From a virus: a DNA stretch of 27,361 nucleotides. The notes below the pieces were generated by a model. That model searched no databases and was not told the origin of the DNA. It worked only from the letters and a program-made list of their open reading frames with translations. Made by a program: the position numbers and the translations under genes. The stretch is taken from positions 1-27,361 of IMG/VR virus record IMGVR_UViG_3300030419_000691; one strand, given 5' to 3'. Positions 24,447 through 27,361 of the stretch are shown piece by piece; within the stretch, counting starts at the first letter, position 1; the number at the start of each line of letters is the position of its first letter.

Positions 24447-26648
24447 ATGGCATTAACAAAAATCTCTACAGGCGGTGTTAAAGATGATACCGCTGATGAA
24501 GCAAAACTCAAAGTAAGTAACGCTGGGAGTAATGGACAGTTCCTACAGAAACAATCAGGTAATACTGGTGGATTGACTTGGGCTACTGTTGCTGTTCCTG
24601 ACTCAGATAAAATTGAAGAAGGTCAGGCATCAGTAGAATGTGACGCTACTGGTGGATCAGACCATGTAGAAGTAAAAACCGCAAATACACAAAGAATACT
24701 AGTTCAAACTAGTGGAGTTGTTAATGTTGGTGGTGCTGGTGGAGATCTTAACTCTGTCAATTTCAGTGTAAAAGGATCATCCGTTACAAGTAATGTTGGA
24801 AAAGTTGCTATCGGTTCATCTTATAGCAATATGCCTAATGCTGATAATTTAGGTTTAGGTCAAATTCTTTTTGGTCATGGTACAACTACCTCTGGCCCTA
24901 TCATTGAAGGAGCATCAGCAGGCGGTTGGTCAACAAATAATCTACCTTCACAGTTAAAGTTTTATACAGTTCCAGGGAGTTCAACTACCCAAACTGAACG
25001 ACTTAGAATATCTAAAGATGGAGCTCTAGGAATAGGTGGAGCTAATTATGGTACGTCTGGACATGTCCTTACGTCTGGTGGTGGTAGTGCGGCTCCTAGT
25101 TGGGCTGCTATTCCTCCAGCAGGTAATACCATTGATTTAGTAGCTGATGGTGCTATCGCTGCTGGTAAACCAGTAATTATCAAAAGCAACGGTAAAGCAG
25201 AACAAGTAGGAGAACAGTTAAATGCTATCAGCCCAATAACTAACAATAGTGGAAGTTACTGGATAGGGAGTTTTAATAATGGAAAATATTATGATATTTG
25301 CTATGACGAAGCGAATGAAGGTGTTTGGACAATTTATACAGTAGGAAATGCTAGTGATAGAATTGATGTTGCATTTAATAAAATAAGAACTGGAACTTTC
25401 AATGATTTCATCGATTCATCTAGTGGTAACTATCAAGAAACAACCGTAGATTCTTCAACAAGTTGTTCGGCTCCTCAAATAGAATATGACCCAGACACTC
25501 AAAGAGCAGTAGCTATATGGATTGATAATAATAATTTAAGGGCAGCAGTTCTGAAATACGACTCAAGCAACAATAGTATTACGGTGGGTTCAGAAACAAC
25601 TGTTTTTACTGGAGGTGCATATCAGCCAACTATGTGTTATGACACTGCCAACAATAGAATGGTTGTTGGTGCTGTCCGTACAAGCAGTGGTAATCATTTC
25701 CGAGCTTATGTAGGTGAAGTTACAGGAGGTAGTACAAACTCTATATCTTTTGGAAGTCTATCTCATAATCAAGGTGTAACAGGAACTACAGAGAATAGAT
25801 TTCCAACTCTTGTCTATGATCCAGATAATGAAAAAATAATCCTATATACACGATGTGATGGAGGTTCTTGGTCTAATGATGGAGTTATTTGCGTAGGTAC
25901 TGTTAGTGGAGGATCACTGACTTGGAATGGTGCTCACAATATGGGAAGTAATCACGGCCCAGGTACTATTGTTTATGACCCAAATGTAAATAAATTTCTA
26001 TTATGGTTTCCAAATATAGGTGATTCAAATAACAGATATACAAAGGTAGTCACTGTTAGTGGTACAAGTGTATCTGCTGGTAATACTACAGCTCAAAGTA
26101 ATACAGGTCGAGGTACTAGTGGTACTGGAAACCAATCAATGACCTACTGTCCTGTTACTAATAAAATTGTATTCTTCTACTTTACTGAAAATGGTTATGA
26201 TTTAAAATTTACAAGTGGAACTATTAGTGGAACAGGTATAACAATTGATTCTCCTATTAATATTGATACAAATAATATTTATCGTTCAACTGATTTCCCT
26301 GGATTTGCTGGTACATATACTAAGAATGGACAACATTTAATTATACATAGACAGTCAAACAATAATGATAGAGTTTATATAAGGAATGTAAGAACTGCAA
26401 GCGTTACTACTAATGCTACTGCTACTAATGTTATAGGTTTTGCACCTTCAGCAATTAGTGATGGAAATACAGGAACTATAAATACATCTGGAAATACTGT
26501 TGAAAATCAATCTGGTTTAACTGCTGGTACTAGGTATTACGTTAAAGGTGATGGAACATTAGTTACATCAGGTTATGCAAGTACAGCAGGAGGTGTAGCA
26601 GTTTCATCAAGCAAAATCATTATTAGAACAACTAGTGAAACAGCTTAA
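24447..26648 (+). CDS. Second tail-fibre/receptor-binding-like protein with seven-repeat tip (733 aa)
   Basis: It begins MALTKISTGGVKDDTADEAK, a start I associate with marine phage fibre proteins, and has no T7-type anchor. Residues ~30-45 (NGQFLQKQSG to GLTW) echo a GKYLQYKDAS to LTW motif in the preceding fibre. After a glycine/serine-rich middle comes VADGAIAAGKPV (~230). Seven repeats follow (~278-660), most opening with a YDP/YD turn (EYDPDTQRAVAIW, VYDPDNEKIILY, VYDPNVNKFLLWF). The end includes QSGLTAGTRYYV and AGGVAVSSSKIIIR. The same order of motifs closes the 1396-aa fibre, so the two C-terminal halves look paralogous. It could be a separate fibre, a tip subunit bound to the first, or an alternative receptor binder. 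It starts 6 bases after the fibre stop. Confidence 0.82.
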   Translation: MALTKISTGGVKDDTADEAKLKVSNAGSNGQFLQKQSGNTGGLTWATVAVPDSDKIEEGQASVECDATGGSDHVEVKTANTQRILVQTSGVVNVGGAGGDLNSVNFSVKGSSVTSNVGKVAIGSSYSNMPNADNLGLGQILFGHGTTTSGPIIEGASAGGWSTNNLPSQLKFYTVPGSSTTQTERLRISKDGALGIGGANYGTSGHVLTSGGGSAAPSWAAIPPAGNTIDLVADGAIAAGKPVIIKSNGKAEQVGEQLNAISPITNNSGSYWIGSFNNGKYYDICYDEANEGVWTIYTVGNASDRIDVAFNKIRTGTFNDFIDSSSGNYQETTVDSSTSCSAPQIEYDPDTQRAVAIWIDNNNLRAAVLKYDSSNNSITVGSETTVFTGGAYQPTMCYDTANNRMVVGAVRTSSGNHFRAYVGEVTGGSTNSISFGSLSHNQGVTGTTENRFPTLVYDPDNEKIILYTRCDGGSWSNDGVICVGTVSGGSLTWNGAHNMGSNHGPGTIVYDPNVNKFLLWFPNIGDSNNRYTKVVTVSGTSVSAGNTTAQSNTGRGTSGTGNQSMTYCPVTNKIVFFYFTENGYDLKFTSGTISGTGITIDSPINIDTNNIYRSTDFPGFAGTYTKNGQHLIIHRQSNNNDRVYIRNVRTASVTTNATATNVIGFAPSAISDGNTGTINTSGNTVENQSGLTAGTRYYVKGDGTLVTSGYASTAGGVAVSSSKIIIRTTSETA

Positions 26649-26682
26649 TTTACTTAATTAGAATCCCATCTATACTAAAACC

Positions 26683-26877
26683 ATGAAAATCATTGCAATC
26701 ACTTCTCTCGCTCTTAACGTATTAGTTATTGGCACAGGTGCAGGTCTTTACTTCAACAGAGGAAAGATCATTGATATGGCACTAGACAAAGTAAAAGGAG
26801 AGATCCCTTCATTAGTTAAAGGATCAATCCCTTCACTTCCAAAGAGCACAGGTTTACCTAGTATGCCTCGCTTCTAA
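26683..26877 (+). CDS. Small single-span membrane protein, unknown function (64 aa)
   Basis: The N-terminal ~24 residues are MK followed by a hydrophobic stretch (SLALNVLVIGTGAGLYF), one probable membrane span or uncleaved signal anchor. An amphipathic stretch follows (NRGKIIDMALDKVKG), then a proline-rich tail with repeated IPSL/LPS motifs. It lacks the two or three spans of common holins and has no lipobox. A lysis role (pinholin-like or spanin-like) is conceivable from its place after the fibre genes, but nothing in the sequence proves it. It lies 34 bases after the previous stop and 2 bases before the TTG start of the next frame. Confidence 0.7.
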   Translation: MKIIAITSLALNVLVIGTGAGLYFNRGKIIDMALDKVKGEIPSLVKGSIPSLPKSTGLPSMPRF

Positions 26878-26879
26878 AC

Positions 26880-27361
26880 TTGGATGAGATACCAGATATT
26901 GAAGTCGATAATATTTTTATCCCTAGTAATTTTATCGACAGAGTTTCTACGAACATTCCCAATGTTCAACCCGTAACTCTTAACTTACAGCAGCCTAATT
27001 TAATATTTGAAATCCCTGGTTGCGTTGAAGCACATCCAGATTCAGGTAGCAATAAGAAGTTAAAAACAGATGACGATAGAGGAGTTCAGGTGTACTGTGA
27101 CGCAGGGATGCCCTCATATAATCCTGTCGATTACAGGCCAGAGGATATAGAGCCAACTCCCAAACCCACCACACCAAAAATTGATACAAGTAGCAGGGAA
27201 ACTTCTACTGAGACAAAAACAAATAACGAAGTACCTGTTAACCCACCACCCCCTCCCATCCCCCCTTGCCCTAGACCTGGAGACTTACCCATAGGAGCAG
27301 TCGGGAAGTACGGAACAAAAAGAATTATTGGGTATGAACGAGATGGAAATCAATGCAAAAC
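26880..27361 (+). CDS. Proline-rich conserved-looking phage protein of unknown function, 3' end outside window
   Basis: This frame is open to the window edge (160 codons seen). The last stop in frame is at 26859-26861, and the only sensible start is TTG at 26880 (product start MDEIPDIEVDNIFIP). The first ~85 residues look folded and conserved-like, with NIPNVQPVTLNLQQPNLIFE, PGCVEAHPDS, DDDRGVQVYCDAGMP and YNPVDYRPED. A Thr/Lys/Pro linker and a PPPPPIPPCPRPGDLP run follow, then a basic GKYGTKRIIGYERDGNQC segment. From memory, similar proteins occur in marine cyanophages without known function. The Cys residues and polyproline could suggest a virion surface or fibre-associated role, but this is a guess. 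The opposite-strand frame here is an artefact. Confidence 0.72.
   Translation, partial: MDEIPDIEVDNIFIPSNFIDRVSTNIPNVQPVTLNLQQPNLIFEIPGCVEAHPDSGSNKKLKTDDDRGVQVYCDAGMPSYNPVDYRPEDIEPTPKPTTPKIDTSSRETSTETKTNNEVPVNPPPPPIPPCPRPGDLPIGAVGKYGTKRIIGYERDGNQCK

Noticed and set aside
26884-26976. ATG at 26884 starting a short hydrophobic peptide (MRYQILKSIIFLSLVIL...)
   Set aside because: It looks like a signal anchor but stops after 30 codons and overlaps the longer TTG-started frame; kept as unlikely.
26995-27189. Minus-strand 64-codon open frame near the end
   Set aside because: Antisense to the proline-rich gene, which has better composition and context.
1-27361. CRISPR arrays, tRNA genes, insertion sequences or integration sites
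   Set aside because: None seen: gaps are too short for arrays, no cloverleaf sequence or transposase motif was noticed, and no integrase is present.

Overview
The window is the virion-assembly (late) region of a T7-like podovirus, with every supported gene on the + strand. It opens with the 3' end of a 5'-3' exonuclease gene. It then follows the T7 order: portal, scaffold, major capsid, tail tubes A and B, gp13-like protein, internal virion proteins gp14, gp15 and gp16, and tail fibre. The AT-rich codon use, the small MCG-starting virion proteins, the TELN/LDGVT-type fibre repeats and the marine-phage style of the last genes suggest a phage of a marine bacterium. A cyanobacterium (Prochlorococcus or Synechococcus) is most likely, but the host assignment is inference. 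No photosynthesis, integrase or tRNA gene is visible.

Region 1 (1-2377) holds the exonuclease tail, a 60-aa acidic protein, an unfamiliar 481-aa protein and a 115-aa coiled-coil protein starting MCGGGGG. The last two end in the same C-terminal peptide, NISTLGIV. That ending and their place before the portal recall T7 gp7.3. Region 2 (2383-6182) holds the portal, a small ORF overlapping the portal 3' end, the scaffold, a structured 107-nt leader, the major capsid gene (GTG start) and a strong intrinsic terminator. Region 3 (6183-10176) holds the two tail-tube proteins, the second carrying two copies of an inserted small beta domain, and a GNAT-like gp13 homologue.

Region 4 (10179-20246) holds the ejected core: gp14-like, gp15-like and a 2368-aa gp16-position protein, much longer than T7 gp16 (1318 aa). 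The sequence shows an HExxH zincin-type site, a degenerate ADP-ribosyltransferase-like module and a C-terminal segment resembling large polyvalent protein domain LPD38. No lytic transglycosylase site is recognised in the three core proteins. This giant protein is the most interesting object in the window: a particle-borne, probably injected, multi-enzyme protein.

Region 5 (20250-27361) is the host-recognition and distal part. A 1396-aa fibre has a T7-type N-terminal anchor, exact-length 72-aa repeats and a C-terminal seven-repeat (beta-propeller-like) tip. A second 733-aa protein lacks the T7 anchor but carries a related seven-repeat tip. A 64-aa single-span membrane protein and the start of a proline-rich protein follow; the latter runs off the window end. 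Genes are packed with short overlaps or gaps; no gene-free stretch exceeds about 110 bases.
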